64,000 nt of DNA. Origin: Omphiscola glabra. Taxonomy: Eukaryota; Mollusca; Gastropoda; Lymnaeidae. The stretch is from contig OZ024794.1 in NCBI GenBank assembly GCA_964017045.1, positions 1,877,501 to 1,941,500 on the forward strand. The letters are read 5' to 3'. The notes below the pieces were generated by a model. The model saw only the letters and a list, made by a program, of their open reading frames with translations, was not told the origin of the DNA and ran no database searches. This document shows positions 1-12,600 of this stretch, piece after piece. Numbering within the stretch: the first letter of the stretch is position 1; each line of letters starts with the position of its first letter. Position numbers and translations under genes: made by a program.

Positions 1-54
1 GCATTGGTCGAAACATTTTTTTTTTTGAGTACCGGAAGCAAGTGGTAATTTCTT

Positions 55-470
55 ATGCTCAAGAGGGCATTGTCAATGCTGTGAACATGTTTTTTCATAT
101 TCTCAAGAGGGCATTGTCAGTGCTGTGAAACATGTTTTTTTTCTTATTCTCAAGAGGGCATTGTCAGTGGTGGGAAACATGTTTTCTTTTCTTATTCTCA
201 AGAGGGCATTGTCAGTGGTGTGAAACATGTTTTTTTTCTTATTCTCAAGAGGGCATTGTCAATGCTGTGAACATGGTTTTTTTTCTCTTATTCTCAAGAG
301 GGCATTGTCAGTGCTGTGAACATGTTTTTTTCTTATTTTCAAGAGGGCATTGTCAATGCTGTGAACATGTTTTTCTTCTTATTCTCAAGAGGGCATTGTC
401 AGTGCTGTGAAACATGTTTTTTTCTTATTCTCAAGAGGGCATTGTCAGTGCTGTGAAACATGTTTTTTTC
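55..470. repeat. Minisatellite, 46-48 bp unit, 9 copies
   Basis: Nine imperfect tandem copies of a unit with the core agagggcattgtca followed by a T-run of variable length. The T-run explains the drift in unit length. Reading frames through it encode only repeated FSRGHCQ-type peptides and are not genes. It probably lies in an intron of the ZMYND11-like gene, whose last exon follows at 1,333. Confidence 0.9.
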
Positions 471-1332
471 AACATGACATGTGGTGCAAAATAGATGTTA
501 CAGATTTTGCAAATCCGCTGAAGCAGCGATGTTATTATTGTTACTCACTTTACTTTTCCCTAATTCTCAAAATATCGTATTCCTACTCTATCAATATCAA
601 TTATCTTGATTGCACATGACACTTGAACCTTGTCCTTGTTCCATCCCTCCAACGATGTCGCAAACATACCGCCCTAGTCATTTTCGACAAACAGAATCTA
701 CAGATGAAGAGGGACCAACTTTTGACTTCTCTTGCACTAACAAGCTGTGTGTGCTAACATTCTGGCCAGCTAGCTGCAGTGCACAGACACACATTAAATT
801 AATCTTATGTTAAAAGCCTAAAAATTATATGACTATTTACACTAATTAAATTTTTAAAATTAATGTAATAACCAGTTAATTTTTAAGATTAAAATTTTGA
901 TAGAGAAAACATGATTGTTGACGTCAACTAATCTGTCCCCCCCGCCCGGTCAACAATTGTCAAACATTTCCAAGCCTCACCCCACCCCTATTTTGTTGAT
1001 ATAATTAATGGAAACACCACACCCCCCCCCCCCCCCCCAACTAGATATAACTAGAACTTGATGACAATATTCTTTGCCATTTATTGATGACAATGTGTTA
1101 ATCAAACATGGAGCTTTACAATCTTTTAGCAATTTTTAAAGAGTAATAACTAGTATTTATAGAAGTTGCAATAAAGTCATGTGATAATTGGAACAGAGAA
1201 CTATTAAAAATATACGATCGGGTTCTCTGATTATTAAACTACTCCATCTTATTGATTGGCCTTACTATTTTATGTTTATGTAAACCAGCCTAATGATACT
1301 AACAATGCAGTAATGGTTGTTGCCTTTTCCAG
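471..1332. other. Presumed ZMYND11 intron, no gene seen
   Basis: No exon with consensus splice sites is recognised here. It contains a poly-C run at about 1,021-1,039 and AT-rich unique sequence. The polypyrimidine tract and AG at 1,321-1,332 form the acceptor of the exon that follows. Confidence 0.5.
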
Positions 1333-1458
1333 TGTCAACATTGTGAGGAGGAAGCCATGTATCACTGTTGCTGGAACACTTCGTACTGCAGCGTCAAATG
1401 TCAACAGGAACACTGGCATAAAGAACACAAACGTGTGTGTCGGCGGAAAAGACCATGA
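1333..1458 (+). CDS. ZMYND11: ZMYND11-like protein, C-terminal MYND zinc-finger exon (partial gene)
   Basis: This is the last coding exon of a homologue of ZMYND11 (BS69), a nuclear chromatin reader and corepressor. It encodes 41 residues and a stop. A strong acceptor (gttgccttttccag) ends at 1,332, and the reading is [18 protein letters not shown], then [16 protein letters not shown], then VCRRKRP and TGA at 1,456-1,458. Cysteine and histidine spacing (CxxC, CC, CxxxC, HxxxH, C) is that of a MYND finger. From memory, ZMYND11 proteins end in a nearly identical finger followed by CRRKR, which is why I choose this family over other MYND proteins. In ZMYND11 this finger binds PxLxP-type partner peptides. 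The other exons (PHD, bromodomain, PWWP) would lie upstream, outside the window. The longer open frame at 1,256-1,486 is in another phase and is a shadow. Confidence 0.88.
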   Translation, partial: CQHCEEEAMYHCCWNTSYCSVKCQQEHWHKEHKRVCRRKRP

Positions 1459-2403
1459 AATAAGAGAGCCTGTTGAAATTATTTGAGTGCGGCCTACAAG
1501 ATGATTGCCGTTATTTCCTCCCCCACTCGTCGCTGCTATTTGATGTCTGTAAAAACAGGTTATATTTAAAAGGACTAAGGCAGTTTTCTTACAGAAAGAA
1601 ATTCAATCAAACGTTACATTGTTTATAAGTTTGTCATTCAAAATATTTGTGCCAATATCCCTATGCAAATATTTATAGTCATTTGGTCTGAGGGCTTTTT
1701 TGATTTATTAGTGTTGACACATTTTTCAAGGGCTCAACTATTTTAAAACAAAATAAAGAACCAAGCTTACCTGCAAGCTCTCTACAAACTGTGGTCATAT
1801 TTTCTTGAACATTTTTTAAAGTTAAAATTAGGCAATGATGGTCACTGGGTGAGAATGAGAAGAAAAACGATCATTTGATATTTGTTTAAGATGGGTGTGT
1901 GAGCAACATTTGTCAATGGTGTTTGATGAACAGCATTGTGGGGAGTTGACTCATTGTGACTCATTGAATCTAGACCAACAATTTTAAGTTACTACAACTA
2001 CTGCACACACACACAGCAGATTCTGTTACAACTACTGCACACACACACACACACACAGTACCAAGGAGTGGAATGTTTTAGTCTCACATAAAATGTCTAA
2101 AAAATTGTCTGGATACTTTTATTGTTTAATAATATCCTCAAGGTAAGAGTGTCATTTCTTGCAGAGATCCACCATTCATATTACCCTTACAGAGACTTCC
2201 ATAGTAATGAGATGGTATTTTTTCTTACCAATTTCTCCTGAATTTATTAAAATGGTCCTATCAAGTGACTGAGCTAGGAATAATGGGAGATTAAATAGTA
2301 TATGTTTGATATGAGCAACAAATGTTATTTCTCTATATATGGATACCCTCTGTTATTCTCTATATATGGATACGCTCTGCTGTCATTCCTTCTGAACTTT
2401 GCA

Positions 2404-2633
2404 GTTCAACTATTTCCCATTGCATTGGTTGGACTGTGTAGATGTTTGCTGTTCAACTATTGCTCATTGCATTGGTTGGACTGTGTAGATGTTTGCTGTT
2501 CAACTATTGCTCATTGCATTGGTTGGACTGTGTAGATGTTTGCTGTTCAACTATTTCCCATTGCATTGGTTGGACTGTGTAGATGTTTGCCGTTCAACTA
2601 TTTCCCATTGCATTGGTTGGACTGTGTAGATAT
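2404..2633. repeat. Minisatellite, 47 bp unit, 5 copies
   Basis: Five copies start at 2,404, 2,451, 2,498, 2,545 and 2,592, a strict 47-bp period. Two variants (tttcccattg and ttgctcattg) alternate within the core. Confidence 0.93.
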
Positions 2634-2970
2634 TTATGATGTTGATAACTTATGTCAACTAATGCTTTGGCAGAAAACCTTCTTCATTTTACAAGCAGAC
2701 ATGCGTTAAGCATTCCTTTTAAAAAAAAAAAAAGATATTTCATCTAATTTTATGACATCGACAGCATTTGTTTTCTAATTTTTTTTACAGTTTTTAATGT
2801 GAATGTTGGAGTATGGTATTTTGGTCACTATTGGGAGTGACTGAATCATCCTGTCTAGATCTGATCTTGGAGTTTTTTGTTTTTTAATGAATGAATAGTT
2901 GATTATTGTCTCAAACCTTTATTTTATGTTGATAGTTTGAAAGTGATGAAAGCAAGATTATTTCCACATC

Positions 2971-3068
2971 CTGTGTATACTTTAGAGTACATAAACAGCT
3001 ATTTGTGTACTGTAGAGTACATTAAACATCTATTTGTGTACTGTAGAGTACATTAAACAACTATTTGT
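2971..3068. repeat. Short tandem repeat, about 31 bp unit, 3 copies
   Basis: Three copies of a unit containing tagagtacattaaac and ctatttgtgtac. The first copy is diverged. Confidence 0.8.
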
Positions 3069-3488
3069 AGCTTTGATTGGGTAGATTCTGCTGACACCTG
3101 TTTATGTCCACAATTTTTGGAGTAGTTTTTATATCATTATTTGTAAATATCTTTTTTTTTTGTTATGTCCATAGACTTTCTATCAAGTAAATTTGTTTAT
3201 TGCAACTCATTTTTTGTTAGCTGCTTATAATCAAATAATTTATTGAATTTTATGTTTTATGGTGATTGATCATTGAGAGTAAAACTGTCTCTAATTTTAT
3301 TTCCTCAAATATTAATTCATCATTCACCAAAATTTTCTTTTTATGGAATTCAACTGAATTTATTGTTTATTTGTTTATGTTCTTGATATCAGATTTTTAT
3401 TTTCAAATTTATGATGAACTTTTAAACTTCTTTTCCTAATGTTGTCTTTAAAAAAATGGTTAAACTAGTCATGTCCTTGGATATCTTG

Positions 3489-3635
3489 AATGATTGTATC
3501 ATTTGTTATGTTGAATAGACTGATTGTATCATTTGGTGTGTTAAATAGACTGATTGTATCATTTGGTGTGTTGAATAGACTGAATGTTTGTATCATTTGG
3601 TATGTTGTATAGACTGATTGTATCATTTGGTATGT
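3489..3635. repeat. Minisatellite, about 30 bp unit, 5 copies
   Basis: Five copies of gattgtatcatttgg followed by tatgttgaatagact, with small indels in the fourth. Weak open frames on both strands here are repeat artefacts. Confidence 0.85.
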
Positions 3636-4531
3636 GCAACTTTTGGCTGCACTCATCAAATTTTTAGTTGTAACGACAGGGGAAAAGGTCTTCATTTACA
3701 CATTTATCTGAAATATAATTATATAAATATATATATGAAAAAGATATATGTACATAAGTTTGTCGATCATACTTTAGGGCAACACACAACAAGCTGGCTC
3801 TGTTATTTCTAATGACTCTTACACTGCGCACGCTGGCGATGTTTTGGACAAAATATCCATTACAATATTTGGGAATAAAGACAGCTTCTGAATATGTGGT
3901 TGGGTTCGAAATAAGTTTATCTTAATTCTTCAAATTAAGAAATATTGATTATGATTAATTAATTTCTCCATTATTCAGATGATTGCTGTTATATTTTGTG
4001 TTGACTTAACATGTTTGATATCTACCAGCAAGCTGAGCCACTCATATAGTGTTGAATTATTCTGTAATATGTTGTTTGTTTTTTTAATTGAATTATCTGC
4101 TTGAAAATTTAGATTCAAATGTTTGTTGTTTTATGCATTAGTGAGTAACCCTAAGTAATTATGTTTTATGCATTAATGAGTAATCCTAAATAATTATGTT
4201 TTTTGAAAAGATAAAAATATTGAGATATATTTATTGCTAGTTCAAAATAGTAAACCAATGTTAAGAGCTGTAAGTTATTTTATTGTTATTATTAATATCT
4301 AGAATCAGGTAGCATCATTGTTTATGACTAGTAAAATAAAGTGAGCATGCAATAATCTTTGCGTTGAGTTTCACAATATGATAAAGCTAAAGTATATTTA
4401 TATTTTTCAAGAAATAAAGTGGTCATATGGCACTTTCACTTGAAGTTATTATGTCATGGAATCTGTGACGGTTGGTTTGATTTTATTGGAAAAAATGCAA
4501 GTGAAACTAGCATGAGACTGATGGGTTCTCT

Positions 4532-4690
4532 GATATGAATTGTTTCTGTGTTGCCGTGTACACAAAGATTGAGTTCTCAGAATTTGATATGAATTGTTTC
4601 TGTGTTGCCGTGTACACAAAGATTGAGTTCTCAGAATCTGATACGAATTGTTTCTGTGTTGCCGTGTACACAAAGATTGAGTTCTCAGAA
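4532..4690. repeat. Minisatellite, 54 bp unit, 3 copies
   Basis: Three nearly identical 54-bp copies with the core tttctgtgttgccgtg. Because 54 is a multiple of three, both strands stay open and give repetitive 18-residue peptides. No start context, domain or splice site supports coding. Confidence 0.9.
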
Positions 4691-4937
4691 ACATTTTATA
4701 GTCAGATTATTATTTCTTTTGATATTTTAGTTGATGATTTGCAATATCAATTTCTTCTCTTTAGTTGTACATTTTCAAAACCTCAAGAAACCAAGCTAGA
4801 CATGAGCAATAAGATAAATATTGATCTCCCTTTGTCTGCTGCAATATTATATAGCCAGATAACTCTCCCTGTTGGATGCATTGTAATTAGCTAACACTTT
4901 TTAAATAATTTTGGACCAATTACTTGAGGAATATTTT

Positions 4938-5256
4938 CTTGATGCATGTCCGACTGTGAAAGTATGCAAACTTGATTGATTGATTGGAGTTCTTATATAG
5001 GGCTAATTCCATGCTATGGTAGCATGCTCGCTGCGCTCCGATGTTAGATGTTCGAGAGGCCTCACTGCTGCCTGTTAGGCGCACGTGAACTCCATCTCCC
5101 CATCTCTGGGTTTCTTCTCATCGGCACTTTCATTTTGTAGAGGCAGAACCAGTTTCTGATCCCCCAACTATAGTTTAACTTGATGAAGTCACAATGTGTT
5201 GAAGACTTTTGACAAACTTGATGCATGTCCGACTGTGACAGTATGCAAACTTGATC
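4938..5256 (+). mobile_element. Dispersed repeat insertion flanked by a 39-bp direct repeat
   Basis: A 39-bp sequence beginning cttgatgcatgtccg occurs at about 4,938-4,976 and again at 5,218-5,256 with one mismatch. Between them lies about 240 bp that differs from its surroundings: ttatatagggcta, agcatgctcgctgcgct and a GTTCGAGAG box. The phrase resembles a dispersed repeat that I associate with gastropod genomes (tatatagcgc followed by agcatgctcaaagcgc). The flanks are too long for an ordinary target-site duplication, so a local duplication with insertion is equally possible. The class is not established. Confidence 0.45.
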
Positions 5257-6800
5257 TGTGAAGTCCGCTGGCATCTGCGTCTTTGAAAACACCAAGAAAA
5301 AACTCAATGTATGTTTAATGAGTCATCCCAACCGTATCCACCTCAGGCTTCTGTCCAACATAACTTCTCCAATGTCTCTGGTTCCTTGCTCTACTGCGTT
5401 ATCTTTCTATCCATTGGTTCAAGCCTTGTAATATTTGTCATTGTAAGCATTTGAATATTTCTGGTTAGTGAAACAGTTGACTTGCAGACACTTGATATAT
5501 GTGATAGGTGGCTATTGGAGAGTTCCACTTAAAATGTTGGGGCATATCATCTTTAATGTTTTGCTTTTTTGCTTCAGTTCCATTGTTAATCGCCATTGGA
5601 GAGACACTACAGTTGCCAGATAGGCCACATTGGCTTGTCAAAGCAATTTTATCTTTTTTTTTAGAGATGGTGATAGTATTATGTCAATAGAAGAAAGCTT
5701 TTATCAGACTCTAGTGATTACCACATAATTATTGAAATCAGTTTTATAAGATGACTCCATTTCCCCGCCGTCTCCATTTTTTTATGTCTCTATTTTTGTA
5801 AATCAAAAATATTTTTCAAAATAAAAAGATAAGGTGTGTCAGTTTGAGATGAAATATTTGTATTTCAGCACTAAAGTTATCTATGTTTAGCTCAAAATTT
5901 TTTTTTTCATGTATATAGATATTCATTGACATTTTAATTTCTAAAGTGGAACCAGCCTGACTCAATGGTTGCTGCAAATAAATTGTGACTTTTATTAAAT
6001 TTGTACGAAATTATATTTCTACCATGATTATGGGCACATTTTGAAATGGGCGGCTTTCGCTTATAAAGCACATACGTAGTTTTTCATTCATTCTATTTTT
6101 AGCATTACATTTATGACAACATAATTTTGATTAGCTGAAATATAACACAGTACTTGGTGCATAAAAGGTTTAGTTATATTTTTATTTGTCCCTATTTCTA
6201 CATCCAAAACTAAGCCATGAAACCAGACTCTTTGAGAAGCAATTGTTATCACTTTTTGACTATTTGATTATTGCTGCATTCATTGATAAATTTGAATGAA
6301 GATGTCTTAGAGCAGGATGCGCTACATCCCTAACCAATTGTGCTGTGTACCCATCCCAGTGTTACAGCAAACATACAAAAATATGTTGTGATACTTGAAG
6401 AATAACTGTAGGCAATGAGGGTTTGTTGGCATTCTATTGGTAAGGTAAAACAAAGATGACATTGCATTGAGTAATCAAAGCTAGTTGTTCAACACAGTCA
6501 AGGCTTATTCAAATTGATATGATAGAACTAGCATGTAACATGTAGGCAAGAATGAATAGTATTTTTCATTTTGTCTGGTTGGCTAACATTGATAACACGC
6601 AAAGCTTATCATGAAATGGTCAACCCACCGGCTGAATATCTCTCTCTTACTCCCCCCCCCCCCCACCTTTTTCCCAACTAATTTGTTGTAGATATAATTT
6701 TATGATGTCAATATTTTATCTCTGCTTGATTTGTGCACAAATTGATAAGGGAAATAAAAGTATCCAAAAATAAAATCTTTGTTTCTGTACATTGTTGATG

Positions 6801-7005
6801 TTAAGTGAGTCAAATGAGATCCATTGTTAAGTGAGTCAAATGAGATCCATTGTTAAGTGAGTCAAATGAGATCCATTGTTAAGTGAGTCAAATGAGATCC
6901 ATTGTTAAGTGAGTCAAATGAGATCCATTGTTAAGTGAGTCAAATCAGATCCATTGTTAAGTGAGTCAAATGAGATCCATTGTTAAGTGAGTCAAATGAG
7001 ATCCA
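6801..7005. repeat. Minisatellite, 26 bp unit, 8 copies
   Basis: Eight almost perfect copies of ttaagtgagtcaaatg plus agatccattg. One copy has a G-to-C change (aaatcag). The high identity implies recent expansion. Confidence 0.95.
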
Positions 7006-7099
7006 GGAAAGACTTCATTCAGAGTTCATAGGATTTTTTAGACATGGGGAGAGCAAAGTAGACGTAAGTCAGAATTACCATGATTTTTAGACCTACAAC

Positions 7100-7640
7100 T
7101 AAATACGTCACAAATGGTGTCGCTGGGCCGGAGCGCAAGCTCTTAGTGCCCCCCACCCCGGTACAACCCCACACGGCCCGACGCTAGGTTTCCCCGTCGC
7201 CAGACCTTACGCTGTTTTTAAATCGTTCACAGTCCACTTTCCCTGAGGGTCTGGGCGGCTTTGCTTCCTCTCCGGAGGGAAGGTGTTGCGTCACCACCCC
7301 CCACCGCCCAGGGAGCCTTTCGGTCAGGACGAAACGGTTGCCTAGGAGAGGCTTTCTCACTGCCGAGTAGCTAAAATCATCGGTATGGGTTTTGACCGCC
7401 ACCCAAGGCTCATATACATCAACGGCAACAAGTAATCATGTTAGACAATGCTACTCCCGTTGCATTGGGAGTCATGCGGTTGGTCAGGGTTTCTTGCTTC
7501 GGGTGGACAAGTCCACCCAACTAGTCTGCTACGCCACGAAGAGGCAAACCCCATGTGGGCGCCCCCAAGTTTCCTCGGAGGCGCTGCCGCGTTCACTGCA
7601 CGTTTAGACATACAACTACAAGGGGAGACGAGAAATTTGA
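7100..7640. mobile_element. GC-rich insertion of unknown family
   Basis: A block of about 540 bp, rich in G, C and CpG, stands out sharply from the AT-rich surroundings. A similar phrase lies at each edge (agacctacaact near 7,089 and agacatacaact near 7,604), possibly a duplicated target. Overlapping open frames exist on both strands (for example 7,392-7,607 on + and 7,184-7,402 on -), but I recognise no protein domain. A retrotransposon untranslated region or a CpG-rich relic are both plausible. Confidence 0.4.
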
Positions 7641-7686
7641 TCGTTTTTCAAAAGGGTAAAAAAAATAAATAAATGATGTTTACTTA

Positions 7687-8602
7687 GGGGCCATCCATAA
7701 ATGACGTAACGCCTTTTTTGACCCCCCCCCCCCCCAAGTCACACATCGTTACAAAAAGTTAGACCCCCTCTCAAATATAAAGTCACAAACCTCTGCCTCC
7801 CCCCCCCCCCCAACTAAAAAAATGCAGCAATCCAATATTGTCTTTTACAAACCCGTATAACATAACCTCCCTTGGATATGGAATTAGAGCACCTGTGTCA
7901 GAAACATTTCCAAATGATTGATGTTTCTTAAGACATGGGTGAAGACCCAGAAAAAAATTTCATTTGCTACCATTACTAGTTATTCCTGCCTTTAATAATC
8001 AAATCAGTTTTTAGGCATTAATTATTTTTTTCTGATGAATTTTGTTTATGCATTAATTGCATTGGTAAGTTTTGTTCCTTGTATATAGAAATCAATTAAA
8101 CAAAAAAAAACGAAAATAAATTAGTTATTTAATTATATTACTAATTTTACTACTATCTAATTTATCCCCGAGGGGGGGGGGCGATGTTTAGACGTTGAGA
8201 GGAGATTCAGCACTGTGAAAAGTTTAAGAATCTTGCCATTTTACATATACTAAAATCACCTTCACCCCCTTTTAGTCCTACATTTATCATTCCATCTCAC
8301 TTCCTGTTGTAGACCCTGTTCTATGATTCCCGTCTCCAAATTTCGACATAATTTCTCTCGACTGTCAATGTAACTAAACACGGAGTCCCCTCCTGCGTGG
8401 CGGCCTGTAACTTGATATTATCAAAGAATAATGTTAAATATGTCTGCATATTAGTGTTGTTAAGTGCATTTTTGTTTCAAGAGTGTTCCGCTTTTAATGT
8501 GATGTCACATTGCTTTAAATGCCCCCCCCCCCCTTATTTTTTTCACACATCGTCATAAAGATGTGACCTGCTAGACCCGTGACATCATTTATGGATGGCT
8601 CC
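7687..8602. mobile_element. 916-bp non-autonomous DNA transposon with TTA target duplication
   Basis: Terminal inverted repeats of about 21 bp begin ggggccatccataaatga on the left (7,687) and close with tcatttatggatggctcc on the right (8,602). Two mismatches were counted. Both ends are flanked by TTA (7,684-7,686 and 8,603-8,605). A 3-bp TTA duplication is typical of the PIF/Harbinger superfamily. Poly-C runs lie just inside both ends (about 7,724, 7,800 and 8,521). No transposase frame is present, so it is a MITE-like derivative. Confidence 0.78.
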
Positions 8603-8784
8603 TTAAGCATCAAACTGAACACAGCTATTAACACAGCAATAAACACTGTAATATCCCATGTTGCAAGCCTGAATAGAAATCTGGGAAAAAATGAGTATGT
8701 ACATAGTAAGTAAATAGCCATCATTTTATGGTGTATATATGTGCCATTTGAGGATTAACTTTTGAAATGTCAAATGTGTGATAA

Positions 8785-8963
8785 ATCAAATACTCAATAT
8801 ACTGGAGGAAGAGCTGACTCAGCTGATCAAATACTCATTATACTGGAGGAAGAGCTGAATCAGCTGATCAAATACTCATTATACTGGAGGAAGAGCTGAA
8901 TCAGCTGATCAAATACTCATTAAACTGAGGCAGTGAAAAAAGTGGAGGAAGAGCTAACTAAGC
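8785..8963. repeat. Minisatellite, 41 bp unit, about 3.5 copies
   Basis: Copies start at 8,785, 8,826 and 8,867 with a partial fourth. The core is ctggaggaagagctga followed by cagctgatcaaatact. It is downstream of the C10orf67-like gene. Confidence 0.88.
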
Positions 8964-9005
8964 TGTATCGTGCCTAGTTTAAGGATTTAAAGAAAGACTT
9001 TTTGA

Positions 9006-9145
9006 TTCACTGTGTGGTTCACTGTGTGGTTCATTGTGTGGTTCATTGTATGGTTCACTGTGTGGTTCATTGTGTGGTTCATTGTGTGGTTCATTGTGTG
9101 GTTCACTGTGTGGTTCATTGTGTGGTTCACTGTGTGGTTCACTGT
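9006..9145. repeat. 12-bp tandem repeat, about 12 copies
   Basis: Unit ttcactgtgtgg or ttcattgtgtgg. The 12-bp period leaves both strands open; the - strand would read NEPHSEPH repeats. No flanking coding evidence, so not a gene. Confidence 0.93.
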
Positions 9146-9620
9146 TTTTGGTGGAGTTTGATGAAATCAAACAAAAATAGCTCCATAAGTTGTGATTCAC
9201 AGCCCAGCTAAGTGTCTTAAGTAGACATGAACATAACGGCATCACTTCAAAAAGCCTAAAGTTTTAAGAATAATTTAGGATCAACTCAACAACTGAGTAT
9301 GAAATTTAGTTTTCATTATTGCATTTATTAACAGAAAGTAAATGTTACAATAAAGTAAATATCAATACACACAGTTATCTTATGCATAGAGTGGTGGCCT
9401 TTTTTGAATGATTTTAATTAAGAGATTTTGAAATAAGGTTATACTATATACATAAACTATAAACTTCCTTTAAATGATAAAATTCTTCATGAAGGCATTC
9501 ATCACCCTCCAATCCCACAAAACCTCAGTTGCATCAATAATTACATTTCTTACTCATCTATAAAAATCTATAAATAAACAGAGGTGAAACTATATATTCA
9601 AGGTTCAATTAAGCTGGCTG

Positions 9621-12600
9621 TTATTTAGCCTCAATACTTGGTAAGACTATGATATGAGGCTGAGTGGAAGGTCTGCTTTCATCACCACAATCTTGAGTAT
9701 TTCTAAAAGTACAAAAATGGATAAAACAGAAATTCACTTGGGTGAGTATCAAAACTGTCATATAAAACTAGAAGCAAAAAATTGGTTGACAAAGAAGTTG
9801 AGTGTAAAACTAGCTCAAGTGTTTCAGAATATTGTTTGCCATTAGAAAAAAGTAAAACTATTTTAATGATCACAATATTTAAAGCTAAAAGCTTAGACTG
9901 GAATGTTCACCTCAAAAGTGGTTCAGGGAGCAATAGAACATCTGCAGGAATCATACCCAAATCATTTTCTGACATTATCTGATCTTCTGCAAGTAAAGCA
10001 AACCAATTAGATTTCATTCTTTTGAAGAGTTCCATTTTCAATATTTTCATTTAAAAGATGTTTAAGTCACAGAATAAGTAATCCAATCAATAGGAGGTAT
10101 AATATTTCTGTCCCCCAATTTTTTTTCTTCAGACATATGTTATATCATAGATTATGCCTGCTATAGATCTTAACTCTTAATAGATTATATTATAAAGCCA
10201 TAACTTACCATCAGTAGAAAACATGGCTGTACCCCGACCACTAGGCGCAGATACTGTGTAAGATATGAAGTCTTTATCTTGACTTTGAGAACCACCTCGT
10301 TTATTCCTTTTTCCTATCTCAGGCTTTTTTTTTTAGTACAAGGGAACAAAATTGTTGTAAAGCAGAACTGTCCAATGTGTGACAATCATCAGAAAAGTAG
10401 ACAACTTAATCATTTAAAGATGTATCAATGTTTTTGCAACACATGTGTTTGTACATGACATCTCATGATTTTTGTACACGACATCTCATGATTTTTGTAC
10501 ACGACATCTCATGATTTTTGCTCATGACATCTCATGATTTTTGTACATGGAATTAGCGGAGAAATATCTAAGAAAAGCAAAGGAGTTAGGGCCTTATTTT
10601 ATTGGCAGAAGTAGTTTTCATGAGATCGAATTGAGAGGACGAGAGCAGTCATATTGAACAAGGTGGACTTCCATTTAACATTTAACTAATCATGTCTATA
10701 TATATATATTGAGGAGACATTGAGGATATCTTGAGGATATATTGAGGATACATTGAGGATACATATCCTGTTATATTGCTGATATTATTATTATTACAAG
10801 GATTATTTATTGTGTGAATAAAGTGCTTAGTGTGAATTTGGACTTAAGATTTCATTTTGTGTAGAAGTGGCAGTTGTTCTGGTATATATATTTTAGATAA
10901 CTATCATCACGTGGTGTCCCACACACAAACTAGAATGGTTACAGTTTTTAAAGACATATCTGTTACAAACAACTGATACATGAGAAGTTGTATTATATAA
11001 AAAGTTGTATCATATAAAAGGTTGTATTATATAAAAAGGTGTATTATATAAAAGGTTGTATTATATCAAAAGGTGTATTATATAAAAGGTTGTATTATAT
11101 CAAAAGTTGTATATATAAAAAGTTGTATTATATAAAAGGTTGTATATATAAAAAGTTGTATATATAAAAAGGTGGCTGATCTTACCAAAGGTTTCTTCAA
11201 AGGGGGGGATTGTTCTTTTACTGGTGACACCCCAGATGGCATTTCTACCTGAATTAGGGAAATATAATAAAATGAAACTTCAAAAATTAATGTAGCACTG
11301 ATTTAACATTCAGAATATTCTATTACAGTAAATGCAGTGGTATTAGAAAGTTCAGAGGCAAAGGCTAGAACAAAATGCAGTGGTATTAGAAAGTTCAGAG
11401 ACAAAGGCTAGGACAAAATGCAGTGGTATTAGAAAGTTCAGAGACAAAGGCTAGGACAAAATGCAGTGGTATTAGAAAGTTCAGAGACAAAGGCTAGGAC
11501 AAAATGCAGTGGTATTAGAAAGTTCAGAGACAAAGGCTAGGACAAAATGCAGTGGTATTAGAAAGTTCAGAGACAAAGGCTAGGACAAAATGCAGTGGTA
11601 TTAGAAAGTTCAGAGACAAAGGCTAGGACAAAATGCAGTGGTATTAGAAAGTTCAGAGACAAAGGCTAGGACAAAATGCAGTGGTATTAGAAAGTTCAGA
11701 GACAAAGGCTAGGACAAAATGCAGTGGTATTAGAAAGTTCAGAGACAAAGGCTAGGACAAAATGCAGTGGTATTAGAAAGTTCAGAGACAAAGGCTAGGA
11801 CAAAATGCAGTGGTATTAGAAAGTTCAGAGACAAAGGCTAGGACAAAATGCAGTGGTATTAGAAAGTTCAGAGACAAAGGCTAGGACAAAGTGCAGACTT
11901 GCCTTTGATTAATTTTGGCTGCCATTGCCTCAAACTGACCCCATTACCTCTCCCCTACCTCAAAGGCATGATGGAGTCTTTTTTAAAAACATTATATTCA
12001 AGGGCATCTTTGATATCCTTAGAATTTCTTTTGAGTTGGAGCAAAGACTATGTAACTTAAATTTCATTTGGGAAACAAGGCAAAGGTCAAGGCCAAAATA
12101 CATCGCCTGCAATGATCTTAGAGTTGAATGTTGGGTTGTTCATCAACTCACAAAGATCATGGCACACAGCACACTGCTGCTTCTGATACAGTATCAAAAG
12201 GCATGGGACAATCTTTGCAGGAATGCATTTTGAGTGTGTGTCTTCTGTGAGGATCTTTTGGCAGACTCCAAAACTGATTTCAGTTATATTACACAGATTC
12301 TGCATTGTCTTACAGGATTGTCTGCATTGTATTACAGGATTGTCTGCATTGTCTTACAGGATTGTCTGCATTGTCTTACAGGATTGTCTGCATTGTCTTA
12401 CAGGATTGTCTGCATTGTCTTACAGGATTGTCTGCATTGTCTTACAGGATTGTCTGCATTGTCTTACAGGATTGTCTGCATTGTCTTACAGGATTGTCTG
12501 CATTGTCTTACAGGATTGTCTGCATTGTCTTACAGGATTGTCTGCATTGTCTTACAGGATTGTCTGCATTGTCTTACAGGATTGTCTGCATTGTATTACA

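Larger units (their letters stand above)
1459..6800 (+). other. Probable 3' UTR and downstream flank of the ZMYND11-like gene
   Basis: No further coding exon is recognised on either strand. The stretch is T-rich on + and has several possible poly(A) signals, AATAAA at 1,752-1,757, 6,753-6,758 and 6,769-6,774, so the 3' UTR could be about 0.3 or about 5.3 kb long. It is interrupted by short tandem arrays (listed separately), CA runs near 2,012 and 2,038, and a poly-C run near 6,650. The true 3' end cannot be set from sequence alone. Confidence 0.4.

Noticed and set aside
132..619. Open frames of 70-92 codons in the first array
   Set aside because: Repeat translation (FSRGHCQ) with no start context or domain.
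1256..1486. 76-codon + frame over the ZMYND11 exon
   Set aside because: Wrong phase; the MYND finger is read in a different frame beginning at the acceptor.
4449..4894. Overlapping frames on both strands
   Set aside because: Caused by a 54-bp unit repeated three times.
8979..9245. NEPHSEPH-repeat protein on -
   Set aside because: Product of a 12-bp tandem repeat; the opposite strand is open too.
10990..11172. Cluster of TATA boxes
   Set aside because: They are the content of an AT-rich tandem repeat inside an intron.
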